Source of the DNA: Oscillospiraceae bacterium
GTDB lineage: Bacteria > Bacillota > Clostridia > UMGS1840 > HGM11507
Length of the DNA: 64,000 bases
Direction: 5' to 3'
NCBI GenBank assembly: GCA_015068665.1
Contig: SVKB01000004.1
Coordinates: 1 to 64,000 of the forward strand
The notes under the pieces are model-generated. The model worked only from the letters and a program-made list of their open reading frames with translations. It was not told the DNA's origin and did no database searches. Both the position numbers and the translations under genes were made by a program. Position 1 is the first letter of the stretch, and the number at the start of each line of letters is the position of its first letter. Shown here piece by piece: positions 14,451-23,690 of this stretch.

Positions 14451-16328
14451 TTACATATTTAATTCTTCCCAAAGCGTATATTTCTCGTTCAGTTTAGCTT
14501 TTAATTCTTCAAGCTCTGAGCATTTTTGGGTTAATAGCTCATAATCCGATGCAATTTCACCGGAGGAAATTTCTTTTGTAAGTATTTCAATAGCATCTTC
14601 AATTTCAGCAATCTCATCCTCGGTTTTTGCAATCATTTTTTTTATTCTTACTTCATTTGCACGGTCTTTTTTAGAGCGATAATATACATTCTTTTCTTCG
14701 GGTTCCTGTTTAAGGGTTACTTCTTTTGGTTTATCGACTCTTTTTTCGAGATAGTAATCATAATTTCCGTCATATATATTGAAACCGTCCTTTGTAAGTT
14801 CGGCAATTTTTGTCGGCACTTTATTCAGAAGATAACGGTCATGGGAAACCATAATAATTGTTCCTTTAAATTCCTTCAATGCTTCATCGAGGATTTCCTT
14901 GGAGCTTAAATCAAGGTGGTTTGTCGGCTCGTCCAGAATAAGAACATTTCCTCTTTTTAATACCATAAGTGTAAATTTAAGCTTTGCTTTTTCGCCACCG
15001 CTCAGCATACCAACCCTTTTAAATACATCTTCGCCGGTGAGGAGAAGTCTTGCAAGCGCGTTTCTTGCATCAGCCTCAACTGTAACCAAACCAGTATCCA
15101 TAACCTCTCTTAAAACTGTATTGTTATCATCAAGAAGAGTGTTTTCCTGTTCAAAGTATGCAGTTTTTAAATTTCTGCCCCATTTGATTTTTCCGTTTTG
15201 GGTGCCTCTGCCTGTAATGGCTTTTAAAAAAGTGGTTTTGCCAATTCCGTTAGCACCTACAATGGCTATTTTATCGCCTCTTTTTACGCTGAAATCTACT
15301 TTTTCTACCAGAAGATTTTCGCCTGCAGTAAGCCTTAAATCTTCAACCTCCAATAATTCAAAGGACGGATCGAAATCGAAGGGGAAGGACAGCGAAATTG
15401 TTTTTAAATATTCCTTTGGATTTTCAATTACTTCAAGTCTTTCCAGTGCCTTTTCGCGGCTTTTGGCACTTTTGGCTGTAGAGGCTCTTGCCCGGTTTTT
15501 GTCAATATACTCCTGCAGAGACTGAATTTCATTTTGCTGTTTTTCATATTCCTTTGTAAGAAAGGTGAGCATATTTTTCTTTATTTCGGCAAACTGTGTG
15601 TAATTTCCCTGGTATCTTTTTAGCTTACCTTTGTATATTTCACATACGGAGGTTACTGTTTTGTCAAGAAAATATCTGTCGTGGGATACCATCAGTATTG
15701 CACCCTTGTAGCTTGCAAGATAGTCTTCAAGCCATTTTAAGGTTTTAAAATCCAGATGGTTGGTGGGTTCGTCAAGTATAAGCAGTTCAGGCTCCTTTAA
15801 AAGTAACTTGCACAAAGCAAGTCTTGTCTTTTCTCCGCCTGAGAGCTTATTTACCTGCATGTTATAATCCTTGTCAGAAAATCCCATTCCGTTAAGAACC
15901 GTATTTATTTTAACTCCGATGTTATATCCGTCTTTTGCTTCGAAATATGTCTGCAATCGCGAATACTTGTTGTTTAATAAAAAAAGTTCATTTTCATCAG
16001 TTGTAAAGGAAATCTCTTTACACAACTCCTTTAGCTCATTTTCTATATCTAAAAGCTCTTTGAAAACTGATTGCATTTCCTGTATTATTGTTTTATCGGT
16101 GTCAAAGACGGGATTTTGCTTCAAATAGCCAATATTTTTGCTGTGATAATTGATTTCACCTTCATCATAGGAGAGCTCTCCTGCCAGAATGTTTAGTAAG
16201 GTTGTTTTTCCACAGCCATTGATACCTATCAGACCTATACGATCGGAGTTTTCTATTTTTAAATTTATTTCACTCAGGATAATTTCACCTGAATACGTTT
16301 TAAGTAAATTCCTTGCTTCAAGTAACAT
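14451..16328 (-). CDS. ABC-F family ATPase
   Basis: The 625-residue protein has two ABC ATPase cassettes and no membrane segment. Walker A is GINGCGKTT (near 35) and GANGIGKTT (near 357). Signature motifs are LSGGEKTRLALC and LSGGEKAKLKFT, and Walker B is LLILDEPTNHLDF and VLILDEPTNHLDL. A linker (about 240-300) joins the cassettes, and a charged coiled-coil C-terminal domain (about 545-625) resembles that of YdiF and Uup. ABC-F proteins act on the ribosome E site, either as translation factors or as antibiotic-resistance proteins. Nothing here points to resistance, so a housekeeping YdiF/Uup role is more likely. Confidence 0.92.
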   Translation of the reverse strand: MLLEARNLLKTYSGEIILSEINLKIENSDRIGLIGINGCGKTTLLNILAGELSYDEGEINYHSKNIGYLKQNPVFDTDKTIIQEMQSVFKELLDIENELKELCKEISFTTDENELFLLNNKYSRLQTYFEAKDGYNIGVKINTVLNGMGFSDKDYNMQVNKLSGGEKTRLALCKLLLKEPELLILDEPTNHLDFKTLKWLEDYLASYKGAILMVSHDRYFLDKTVTSVCEIYKGKLKRYQGNYTQFAEIKKNMLTFLTKEYEKQQNEIQSLQEYIDKNRARASTAKSAKSREKALERLEVIENPKEYLKTISLSFPFDFDPSFELLEVEDLRLTAGENLLVEKVDFSVKRGDKIAIVGANGIGKTTFLKAITGRGTQNGKIKWGRNLKTAYFEQENTLLDDNNTVLREVMDTGLVTVEADARNALARLLLTGEDVFKRVGMLSGGEKAKLKFTLMVLKRGNVLILDEPTNHLDLSSKEILDEALKEFKGTIIMVSHDRYLLNKVPTKIAELTKDGFNIYDGNYDYYLEKRVDKPKEVTLKQEPEEKNVYYRSKKDRANEVRIKKMIAKTEDEIAEIEDAIEILTKEISSGEIASDYELLTQKCSELEELKAKLNEKYTLWEELNM

Positions 16329-16358
16329 AGTCTGAATCCTTTTTCTTTAAAATATAAC

Positions 16359-16390
16359 AATTACTGTACAGCTGAAACTGTACAGTAATT
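16359..16390. terminator. 13-bp perfect inverted repeat between gltA and the ABC-F gene
   Basis: AATTACTGTACAG and CTGTACAGTAATT flank a 6-nt loop. On the minus strand it follows the citrate synthase stop codon, with a mixed T-rich tract (GTTATATTTT). It can act as a terminator, although the U-run is poor. A protein-binding palindrome is the alternative. Confidence 0.55.
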
Positions 16391-16399
16391 AATGTTTGT

Positions 16400-17770
16400 T
16401 TATCTGTCGCTTAATTTTGTGTAGGGGATGCGCTTGCTGACATTTTTATATGCCGGTCTCATAATTCTTCCGCCGGTAATATGCTCTTCTATAATATGCG
16501 CACACCAACCTACGATTCTTGAAACTGCAAACAGGGGAGTACAAAGCTCAGTGGGAATGTTAAGCATCTGATATACGAATCCTGAATATAAGTCAACATT
16601 TGCACATATTTCTTTATCGGCACCTTTGACTTCGGAAAATGCTACGGGGCCTAAGCGTTCGACTGATTCAAATATTCTGAATTTATCTACAGCATTTTTT
16701 TCAACGGCAAGCTCATAGGCTTTTTTCTTAAGTAAAACTGCTCGTGGATCGGATATTGTATAAACCGCATGTCCTAATCCGTAAATTAACCCTGAATTAT
16801 CAAAAGCCTCTTTGTTTAGTATTTTTACAAGGTAATTTTTGAATTCTTCATCATCATTGAGATTTTTTACATTTTCTACAATATCATCAATCATAGCGGT
16901 AACCTTTAAATTTGCTCCGCCATGCTTTGAGCCCTTCAGGGAACCGATTGCAGCTGCGATTGCCGAGTATATATCCGTTCCTGTTGAGGATACAACATGT
17001 GTTGTAAAGGTAGAGTTGTTACCGCCACCGTGTTCGGCATGTAAAATAAGCATAAGGTCGAGAATTTCAGCCTCAAGCTCTGTGAATTTGTTGTCGGGTC
17101 TTATAAGATGTAGAAAATCCTCGGCGGTACTGTATCCGGGCTGAACAGTATGAATATACAAGCTCTTTTTATCAAAATAATGAGCCTTTGCCTGATAACC
17201 GTATGCGGCAAGAACCGGAAATTTAGCTATAAGGCCGATTGATTGCTTTAATATATTAACTATTGAATTATTTTCCGCATCCTCGTCATAGGAATATAAA
17301 GCCAACACACTTCTTGAAAGCTTTATCATAATGTTTTCACAGGGAGTTTTCAAGATAGTGTCCTCTGTAAATCCGTCCGGCAGAGGAGCGGATATTTCTA
17401 ACAGCTCTTTAAAATCTTTAAGTTGATTTTTATCGGGGAGTGTACCGAAAAGCAGTAAGAAAATTACTTCTTCAAAACCAAATCTTTTATTTTCGGAAAT
17501 ATCCTTTACAATGTCATTTATATCTATTCCGCGGTAAAACAGTTTTCCGTCTGTAGGGATTTTTTCGTTGTCCTGCATAACATAGCCGCTAACCTCACCG
17601 ATTGAAGTAAGTCCCACAAGTACACCGGTACCATTGCTGTTTCTTAAACCTCTTTTAACATTATACTGAATATATTTGTCTCCGGGAATTTTATCCTGGA
17701 TGGTAGAGATATTTGACAGTTGCTCTAAATATTTATCCGTGTTACCTTTTGTGCTGAAATCCATATGCAT
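16400..17770 (-). CDS. gltA: citrate synthase
   Basis: The 456-residue product is citrate synthase, which condenses acetyl-CoA and oxaloacetate. Seen motifs are FYRGIDINDIV (near 84), the active-site histidine region LHAEHGGGNNSTFTTHVVSS (near 246), GSLKGSKHGGAN and the second catalytic block YGLGHAVYTISDPRA. The length is slightly greater than that of common bacterial forms, with an N-terminal extension of about 60 residues before the glycine-rich GVLVGLTSIGEV segment. No aconitase or isocitrate dehydrogenase gene is adjacent. In anaerobic Clostridia it usually serves glutamate synthesis. The ATG follows AAAGGA, and a separate promoter precedes it. Confidence 0.93.
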   Translation of the reverse strand: MHMDFSTKGNTDKYLEQLSNISTIQDKIPGDKYIQYNVKRGLRNSNGTGVLVGLTSIGEVSGYVMQDNEKIPTDGKLFYRGIDINDIVKDISENKRFGFEEVIFLLLFGTLPDKNQLKDFKELLEISAPLPDGFTEDTILKTPCENIMIKLSRSVLALYSYDEDAENNSIVNILKQSIGLIAKFPVLAAYGYQAKAHYFDKKSLYIHTVQPGYSTAEDFLHLIRPDNKFTELEAEILDLMLILHAEHGGGNNSTFTTHVVSSTGTDIYSAIAAAIGSLKGSKHGGANLKVTAMIDDIVENVKNLNDDEEFKNYLVKILNKEAFDNSGLIYGLGHAVYTISDPRAVLLKKKAYELAVEKNAVDKFRIFESVERLGPVAFSEVKGADKEICANVDLYSGFVYQMLNIPTELCTPLFAVSRIVGWCAHIIEEHITGGRIMRPAYKNVSKRIPYTKLSDR

Positions 17771-17797
17771 TTTTTCGTCCTTTCATAATATAAATAT

Positions 17798-17826
17798 AAT
17801 ATACAGCATATTGGCAATAATGTCAA
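17798..17826 (-). promoter_or_regulatory. promoter of citrate synthase
   Basis: Minus-strand TTGACA (17821-17826) and TATATT (17798-17803) are separated by 17 nt, about 28 nt upstream of the start codon. No sigma-E consensus for the divergent spoIID gene was recognised with confidence. Confidence 0.75.
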
Positions 17827-17855
17827 TTATTTTATAAAAAATAAAAGGTGAAAAA

Positions 17856-18863
17856 ATGAAAAAAAGAAAAAGTAATATTTCAAAAAAATGCATGATATTA
17901 TTATTGCCTTTTTGTTTTGTTATGTTGGTAATTTCTTTGAGTTTGTTGCTATCCGGACGAAATTGCGTTATAACTGAACGAAATGAAGCACAAAGTAAAA
18001 CGAAAGAAAATGAAACAACGGTGACGGTTTTATTTCATAAAACAGGTGAGGTTAAAACAGTAAATCTTGAGGAATATCTGATGGGAGTTGTTCCTGCCGA
18101 GATGCCTCCGTCATTTAATTTTGAGGCGCTTAAGGCGCAGGCTGTAGCCGCGCGTACTTACATAATTAACAGAACAGGTGTTGAAAATGAAACACATAAA
18201 AATGCGTCGGTATGTACTGATTCCACTCATTGCAAAGCTTATATGTCCGATGAGGATTCAAGAGTAAAATGGGGGAGTGAATGGGATAAAAGCTACAGGT
18301 TTAAAATTGAAAAAGCTGTTTTGGAGACAAAAGGGAAGATTATAACATATATGGATGAGCCTATTTCTGCAGTTTTTCATTCTACGAGCAGCGGCAAAAC
18401 TGAAAACTCCGAGGACGTCTGGCAGAATGCATTGCCTTACTTAAGGAGTGTTGTAAGCGAAGGAGAGGAAAAATCTCCGCGGTTTAATTCGGAGGTAGTT
18501 ATATCAACCGATGATTTTAAAAATAAAATGACTGAACTGGATGGGCAGGTTAATTTGGGAAATAATCCTGAAAAATGGATTGGGAATATTACATATAATG
18601 ATTCCGGAAGTGTAAAAAATATTCATATCGGAAGCGGTATATATAAGGGAACGCAAATACGTAACACCTTTGGCTTACGTTCCTCTAATTTTAAGATAAC
18701 TGTTAATGAAGGCAAGATAATTTTCTCCGTTACGGGAAACGGACACGGTGTCGGTATGAGCCAGTACGGTGCTAATCATGCTGCTGAAAACGGATATACT
18801 TATGAACAGATTTTAAAGAAGTATTACACGGGAGTTGAAATAAAAAATATGAATAATATATGA
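17856..18863 (+). CDS. spoIID: stage II sporulation protein D (lytic transglycosylase)
   Basis: The 335-residue protein has a single N-terminal membrane anchor (about 12-33) and a SpoIID/LytB domain. Diagnostic motifs are EEYLMGVVPAEMPPSF, LKAQAVAARTYI, the HSTSSGKTENSEDVW block and GHGVGMSQYGANHAAENG near the C-terminus. SpoIID cleaves septal peptidoglycan with SpoIIM and SpoIIP during engulfment of the forespore. The gene lies 44 nt upstream of spoIIQ, as in other Clostridia and Bacillus. Expression from a mother-cell sigma-E promoter is expected from the family, but I could not identify that promoter. Confidence 0.95.
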   Translation: MKKRKSNISKKCMILLLPFCFVMLVISLSLLLSGRNCVITERNEAQSKTKENETTVTVLFHKTGEVKTVNLEEYLMGVVPAEMPPSFNFEALKAQAVAARTYIINRTGVENETHKNASVCTDSTHCKAYMSDEDSRVKWGSEWDKSYRFKIEKAVLETKGKIITYMDEPISAVFHSTSSGKTENSEDVWQNALPYLRSVVSEGEEKSPRFNSEVVISTDDFKNKMTELDGQVNLGNNPEKWIGNITYNDSGSVKNIHIGSGIYKGTQIRNTFGLRSSNFKITVNEGKIIFSVTGNGHGVGMSQYGANHAAENGYTYEQILKKYYTGVEIKNMNNI

Positions 18864-18907
18864 AAAAAACGGAAATCCTTATTTTGAAAAGATAAGGAGG
18901 ATGTTTT

Positions 18908-19624
18908 ATGGAAAAATTTATTAAAGCCCTGAAAAAATTTTATACCGTATTTACTGTTTGTGTGGTTTGCGTGGGGATTGCAGGAGCTGTTTTTACGGTA
19001 AGATATTACAAAGAACAAAAGGCAAGAAGAACTGCACTGATGCCACCTCCTGCCGTTGTTACGGGAATCGGCACCGAAACCGTGAAAAATAACAATGAAG
19101 AGGTTGGGGAAGATTTACAGAACGATACGGTGACTAATTCGGTAATTTCAGAAGAAAAAGAAGAACAACCGGAAACTGTGGAGGAAAAAGAGGTTATGGC
19201 TATACCGGTAACTGACGATTTTAAAATCTCAATGCCGGTCGGAGGAAAGCTTCTTAATGATTTTTCAGGTGATGAACTTGTATATTCAAAAACCTTTGAT
19301 GACTACAGAACGCATAATGGTATAGATATATCGGCGAAAAGGAGTGAAGCAGTTGTATCTGTTGCTGACGGAGTAGTGGAAAATGTTTATACTGATTTTT
19401 TAGACGGGATTGTTATAGTGATAAATCATAAAAATGGATATAGAAGTATTTATAAAAACCTGTCAACCGATAAAATGGTGAAAAAGGGTGAAACAGTAAC
19501 GGAGGGACAGGCTATAAGCGGAGTGGGAGAAACTGCTGTTTTTGAAGCTGCAGAGCCATCTCACATTCATCTGGAATTATTAAAAGAGTCCGAATTTGTA
19601 AATCCCATTAAATTTTTAAAATAA
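18908..19624 (+). CDS. spoIIQ: SpoIIQ-like M23 peptidase domain protein
   Basis: The 238-residue protein has one N-terminal membrane helix (about 14-32), an acidic linker, and a C-terminal M23/LytM domain (about 105-238). Zinc-binding residues are retained: H136 and D140 in HNGIDI, and H219 and H221 in HIHLEL. In B. subtilis SpoIIQ the site is degenerate, whereas clostridial SpoIIQ proteins keep it. SpoIIQ spans the forespore membrane and pairs with SpoIIIAH. The start follows AAGGAGG. The usual next gene, spoIIID, is absent; a terminator and a tRNA gene follow instead. Confidence 0.9.
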   Translation: MEKFIKALKKFYTVFTVCVVCVGIAGAVFTVRYYKEQKARRTALMPPPAVVTGIGTETVKNNNEEVGEDLQNDTVTNSVISEEKEEQPETVEEKEVMAIPVTDDFKISMPVGGKLLNDFSGDELVYSKTFDDYRTHNGIDISAKRSEAVVSVADGVVENVYTDFLDGIVIVINHKNGYRSIYKNLSTDKMVKKGETVTEGQAISGVGETAVFEAAEPSHIHLELLKESEFVNPIKFLK

Positions 19625-19626
19625 AA

Positions 19627-19650
19627 AAAGGACTGTAAAAACAGTCCTTT
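19627..19650. terminator. shared terminator of spoIIQ and tRNA-Gly
   Basis: AAAGGACTGT and ACAGTCCTTT form a perfect 10-bp stem with loop AAAA. It directly follows the spoIIQ stop codon. On the minus strand it abuts the CCA end of tRNA-Gly and has a T-rich exit, so it serves both directions. Confidence 0.8.
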
Positions 19651-19724
19651 GGAGCGGAAGACGAGATTCGAACTCGCGACGTTCACCTTGGCAAGGTGAC
19701 GCTCTACCACTGAGCCACTCCCGC
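19650..19724 (-). tRNA. tRNA-Gly (anticodon GCC)
   Basis: The minus strand forms a cloverleaf with acceptor GCGGGAG paired to CTTCCGC (one wobble), D-arm GCTCAGTGGTAGAGC, anticodon stem TCACC/GGTGA with loop TTGCCAA, and T-arm GAGTTCGAATCTC. CCA is encoded at 19650-19652. The gene is 75 nt long including CCA. Confidence 0.95.
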
Positions 19725-19736
19725 ATCACAAAAACT

Positions 19737-19765
19737 ATAATAGCATATATTTTTAAAAAAATCAA
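19737..19765 (-). promoter_or_regulatory. promoter of tRNA-Gly
   Basis: Minus-strand TTGATT (19760-19765) and TATTAT (19737-19742) have a 17-nt spacer. A TGC immediately before the -10 box gives an extended -10. It lies 12 nt upstream of the mature tRNA. Confidence 0.7.
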
Positions 19766-19786
19766 GTCTTTTTTTAAAAAAAATTA

Positions 19787-19808
19787 AGCTCTGCATTTCA
19801 GCAGAGCT
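19787..19808 (-). terminator. terminator of the RluA-type synthase gene
   Basis: On the minus strand AGCTCTGC and GCAGAGCT enclose a 6-nt loop, followed by TAATTTTTTTT. It lies 5 nt after the stop codon of the pseudouridine synthase gene. Confidence 0.88.
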
Positions 19809-19813
19809 TTTTC

Positions 19814-20680
19814 TTATAAAATCATATCCTCAGGCAATGGAGCGCACAAGGTCATTTCCTCATTGTTAACGGGATTTGAAAAAGAAAGCTTTCTGCAATG
19901 AAGCAGGGTGGCATTGCAGTCCTGCGCAGTTGAACCGTACAGCTCGTCACCGTATATCGGAGTTCCGATATAAGCCAGATGAACGCGCAGTTGATGAGTT
20001 CTGCCTGTATGCGGAATAAGTTTTAATAGCGATAGATTACCGTCACTTTTTATAACTGAATACTCGGTTAATGATTCTTTTCCCTCCGGATGGATAACTC
20101 TTGTAATTCCGGAATAAGAAGCTCTTTTAATAGGTGCATTTATAAATCCCTGCTTTTCTTCGGGACATCCGTGGCATATTGCATAATATTCTTTTTTTAT
20201 TTGCTTGTTTTCCATCTGAAAAGATAACTGTTGCGCTGCAATTTTATTTTTTGCAATTAATACAAGTCCCGATGTGTTGCGATCCAGTCTGGTTATAACC
20301 CGAAAGGTAAAATCTTTGTTACGGTAGTGATTCATTACCGCATTTGCCAACGTATCCGTATAGTGATTAAGTGATGGATGAGTAGGCATATTCCTTGGCT
20401 TATTAACAATCAGGATATCTTCGTTTTCAAAAATGATATCAAGAGGTAAATCGCTTGGCTCAATATTTTTCGAGGGTTCATCATACATTCGTAATACGAG
20501 TAAATCATTTTCTTTAACACGTACCGTAACAAATGCTTTGTTTCCGTTTAAGGTAATTCCGTCAGAAAACATTTTCAGCTTTGTAATCACCCGGTTGGAT
20601 AATAAAAGTACATTTTTCAAAATAAACTTTATTTCTTTGCCTTCTAACTTTTTTTCAATCTTTAGTTTTATTTCCTTCAT
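19814..20680 (-). CDS. RluA-family pseudouridine synthase
   Basis: The 288-residue protein has an N-terminal S4-like RNA-binding region (about 10-65) and a pseudouridine synthase domain. The catalytic motif is RLDRNTSGLVLIAKN, whose aspartate isomerises uridine. Also visible are IVNKPRNMPTHPS and HTGRTHQLRVHLAYIGTPI. The family modifies 23S rRNA; whether this is RluD, RluC or another paralogue cannot be decided from sequence alone. The start follows GGTGAG. It appears to be a single-gene unit. Confidence 0.9.
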   Translation of the reverse strand: MKEIKLKIEKKLEGKEIKFILKNVLLLSNRVITKLKMFSDGITLNGNKAFVTVRVKENDLLVLRMYDEPSKNIEPSDLPLDIIFENEDILIVNKPRNMPTHPSLNHYTDTLANAVMNHYRNKDFTFRVITRLDRNTSGLVLIAKNKIAAQQLSFQMENKQIKKEYYAICHGCPEEKQGFINAPIKRASYSGITRVIHPEGKESLTEYSVIKSDGNLSLLKLIPHTGRTHQLRVHLAYIGTPIYGDELYGSTAQDCNATLLHCRKLSFSNPVNNEEMTLCAPLPEDMIL

Positions 20681-20725
20681 TTAACTCACCGGGTTTATTA
20701 TAAACCTTTGTTGTTAATGTGTCAA

Positions 20726-21199
20726 TTATTCGAATTCAAAAGTACAGGTATCAGTTGTATTTTGCTGTGGAACATTACAGCAGCAGCCGTTGTTTTTGTT
20801 GCATTTTTTATCAATGATACAGGAAAATAGAAATAAAATTGCTGATAAAGCTCCTGCGAGTGCTGCAAAGGTAATTCCCACAAGGATTATACTGAAAATA
20901 CTTGTTGCCGCCAATGTGATTGAAAGGATTATCAATACTGATACAACGGATATAATACTCAGAAATAAAATTGCTTTTCCATAATGGCATAAGCATTTTG
21001 ATAATGCCTTTTCTTTATTTTTTGGCAGTAAAATCAGTATCGACACAGTTACAAATATTATTGAAGATATAACTGCGAAATACGGGATGATTGCAGGCAA
21101 GGCAGTCAAAGTTCCGTTGAAAAAAAGAACCCCGCCTGCTATACCTGCAATCGCAGTAATTATACCGATAAGGTAGTCATATATTCTTGAATTATACAT
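20726..21199 (-). CDS. four-helix membrane protein with cysteine-rich tail, unknown
   Basis: The 157-residue protein has four hydrophobic segments (about 10-28, 37-58, 75-98, 103-130). A short hydrophilic tail contains CIIDKKC and NGCCCNVPQQN and ends in TFEFE. I do not recognise a family. The cysteine cluster on a membrane protein could bind metal or carry a thiol modification, but there is no conserved pattern to support a choice. The start follows AGGTGATATT. The small gene is divergent from lon, 150 nt away. Confidence 0.6.
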   Translation of the reverse strand: MYNSRIYDYLIGIITAIAGIAGGVLFFNGTLTALPAIIPYFAVISSIIFVTVSILILLPKNKEKALSKCLCHYGKAILFLSIISVVSVLIILSITLAATSIFSIILVGITFAALAGALSAILFLFSCIIDKKCNKNNGCCCNVPQQNTTDTCTFEFE

Positions 21200-21276
21200 A
21201 ATATCACCTGAAAAAGTATTAGGAATGGTATAGAGCCACTCCGCTATTATTATATTATATATATTAATATTTTGTT

Positions 21277-21312
21277 AAAATTCAATATTGGTATTGAAAA
21301 AAATTGAATTTT
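21277..21312. promoter_or_regulatory. inverted repeat overlapping the lon promoter
   Basis: AAAATTCAAT (21277-21286) and ATTGAATTTT (21303-21312) are perfect 10-bp arms with a 16-bp spacer. The right arm contains the -35 box of lon. It is a candidate operator, but AT-rich palindromes can arise by chance. It does not match CIRCE. Confidence 0.4.
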
Positions 21313-21332
21313 GTATTAAAATGGTGTATAAG
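21304..21332 (+). promoter_or_regulatory. promoter of lon
   Basis: TTGAAT (21304-21309) and TATAAG (21327-21332) are separated by 17 nt. The start would be near 21339, about 23 nt upstream of the lon start codon. Confidence 0.65.
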
Positions 21333-21361
21333 AGATTTTTTATGACTAATTGGAGGCAAAA

Positions 21362-23680
21362 ATGAACTTTGAAAATATAAAAATACCCGTCCTTGCGTTA
21401 AGAGGACTTAATATATTTCCTGAAATGACTATTTCTCTTGATGTGCAGAGAGATATATCCGTTAACGCGGTTAATACAGCTATGAAAAATGAACAGGTTA
21501 TTTTTATTACTGCACAAAAGGATGCGGAAGTGGAAAAGCCGGAATACAGTGATTTATACTCACTTGGTGTTGTTGCGATTATTAAGCAGATTCTGAAGCT
21601 TCCGGATAATAATCTGAGGGTGCTTGTAAAAGGCATTCGCTTAGCTCAGCTTGAATATGTGGATTCGTACACACCTTATATCACCGGTAGTATTGTTCCC
21701 GTTTGTCTTGATGGGATAAAAAAGAAAACTAAAGCTACCGAAGCTACAGTAAGAAGTATTTTGTCGCTTTTTGATGAGTATTTTAATTATACACGCCATA
21801 TTAATTCCGAGGTTCATTCCATTATTTCATCCTCGGGAGAGGATTTTGAAAGATTTACGGATCTTGTAGCAGCTAATCTTGATATTTCCGTTGAAAAAAG
21901 ACAAGATCTTCTTGAAACTTTGTCTGTTTCCAAAAGACTTAAGATGCTGCTTAAAATTCTTACAGAAGAAAACGAGATACTGGCACTGAAAAATTCAATT
22001 AATGAGCAGGTTAAGGAAAGTATTGATAAGAACCAGAGAGAGTATTATCTCAGAGAACAGCTTAAGGTTATCCACGAAGAATTGAACGGAGACAGCTTTA
22101 ACGAAAATGAAATTGATGAATATTTAAAAAAACTTGACAGTATTGCGGTATCCGATGAGGTTTACCGTAAAATATCCAAGGAAATAAAGCGTCTTCAACT
22201 GATGCCTGATAATTCACATGAGGCAACTGTTGTAAGAACGTATCTTGACACCGTATTTGATTTGCCATGGAATGACGAAACACCTGAAATGACAAATCCT
22301 GAAAAATGCAAAAAAATTCTTGATAAAGAGCATTACGGTCTTCAGAAGGTCAAGGAAAGAATACTTGAATATCTTGCCGTAAGAGAGCTTGCTCCTGACA
22401 AGAACGGAATGATTTTGTGTCTTATCGGTCCTCCGGGAGTAGGTAAAACCTCTGTTGTTTCATCGGTTGCATCCGCTATGGGAAGAAAGTTTGCAAGACT
22501 GTCTTTGGGTGGAGTAAGAGATGAAGCTGATATTCGGGGTCATAGAAAGACCTATATCGGTTCCATGCCCGGCAGAATTATAAATGCTGTGAAAAATGCC
22601 GGTTCATCCAACGCCGTAATTCTTCTTGATGAAATAGATAAAATGGCTTCGGATTTCAGAGGGGATCCGGCATCTGCGCTTCTGGAGGTTCTTGATAAAG
22701 AGCAAAATCACAGCTTCAGGGATCATTACCTGGAAATACCCTTTGATCTTAGTAAGGTAATGTTTATTACCACCGCTAATACTGCTTCGTCAATACCGCC
22801 TGCGTTATATGACCGTCTTGAGATTATTGAGCTTTCAAGCTATACCTATTTAGAAAAGTTCAATATAGCAAAGAAACACCTGCTTCCGAAACAGCTTAAG
22901 GAGCATAATGTTAAAAGCAGTGTTATCAGGGTAACCGACAGTGCGATTAAAGAAATAATTGAGCATTATACCCTGGAGGCCGGTGTGCGAAATCTTGAAA
23001 GAGAGCTTGCTTCGGTTATAAGAAAGGCTGTTTATGAAATCAGAACTACTAAGGTAGACAAAATAACCGTTGGCATCAAAGAGGTCGAAAGGTTCCTGGG
23101 TGTCAGAAAATTTGATGAGAAAAATGAAAATGATTTATCTGAACCCGGTGTGGTTAACGGATTGGCTTATACCAGCTATGGAGGAACCCTGCTTAACATA
23201 GAAGCAACTGTTCTTGAGGGAAGTGGTAAGGTTGAGCTTACAGGACAGCTTGGGGACATAATGAAGGAATCTGCCAGAGCCGCAATTTGTTATATCCGTT
23301 CAAAAGCAACAAAATTATCCGTTGACAATAGTTTTTATAAGGATAAAGACATTCATATTCACGTTCCTGAAGGAGCAACTCCCAAAGACGGACCATCCGC
23401 AGGTATTACAATGGCAACTGCATTGGTCTCTGCACTCAGCGGAAAAGCGGTAAGGCAGGATGTTGCCATGACAGGAGAAATTACCATAAGAGGCAGAGTT
23501 CTTCCGATAGGAGGACTTAAAGAGAAGGCTCTTGCGGCACACCGTCATAAAATATACAACATCATTATCCCTTATGACAATCTGAAGGATATAACAAATA
23601 TTCCTGAAGAAATTAAAGACGATTTTAATTTTATTCCTGTTAAGAATATGGATGAAGTTATAAAACATGCATTGATATAA
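21362..23680 (+). CDS. lon: ATP-dependent endopeptidase La
   Basis: The product has 772 residues from the ATG at 21362, 5 nt after GGAGG; a TTG at 21350 overlaps that ribosome site and was rejected. The N-terminal substrate domain (about 5-200) and coiled-coil linker precede an AAA+ module with Walker A GPPGVGKT (near 357) and Walker [11 protein letters not shown]. The C-terminal protease has the catalytic dyad S679 (DGPSAG) and K722 (GGLKEK), the same numbers as in E. coli Lon. It degrades misfolded and regulatory proteins in the cytoplasm. The next gene, engB, is 10 nt downstream, a frequent lon-engB pairing. Confidence 0.97.
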   Translation: MNFENIKIPVLALRGLNIFPEMTISLDVQRDISVNAVNTAMKNEQVIFITAQKDAEVEKPEYSDLYSLGVVAIIKQILKLPDNNLRVLVKGIRLAQLEYVDSYTPYITGSIVPVCLDGIKKKTKATEATVRSILSLFDEYFNYTRHINSEVHSIISSSGEDFERFTDLVAANLDISVEKRQDLLETLSVSKRLKMLLKILTEENEILALKNSINEQVKESIDKNQREYYLREQLKVIHEELNGDSFNENEIDEYLKKLDSIAVSDEVYRKISKEIKRLQLMPDNSHEATVVRTYLDTVFDLPWNDETPEMTNPEKCKKILDKEHYGLQKVKERILEYLAVRELAPDKNGMILCLIGPPGVGKTSVVSSVASAMGRKFARLSLGGVRDEADIRGHRKTYIGSMPGRIINAVKNAGSSNAVILLDEIDKMASDFRGDPASALLEVLDKEQNHSFRDHYLEIPFDLSKVMFITTANTASSIPPALYDRLEIIELSSYTYLEKFNIAKKHLLPKQLKEHNVKSSVIRVTDSAIKEIIEHYTLEAGVRNLERELASVIRKAVYEIRTTKVDKITVGIKEVERFLGVRKFDEKNENDLSEPGVVNGLAYTSYGGTLLNIEATVLEGSGKVELTGQLGDIMKESARAAICYIRSKATKLSVDNSFYKDKDIHIHVPEGATPKDGPSAGITMATALVSALSGKAVRQDVAMTGEITIRGRVLPIGGLKEKALAAHRHKIYNIIIPYDNLKDITNIPEEIKDDFNFIPVKNMDEVIKHALI

Positions 23681-23690
23681 GGAGGTAAAT

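Noticed and set aside
14899-15525. 208-codon plus-strand frame
   Set aside because: It lies wholly antisense to the ABC-F gene, whose Walker and signature motifs are intact, and its low-complexity Ser/Leu content is typical of shadow frames.
17806-17855. Possible sigma-E promoter of spoIID (GCATATT as -35)
   Set aside because: No CATA-type -10 box is found at the required 14-nt spacing, so the call could not be supported.
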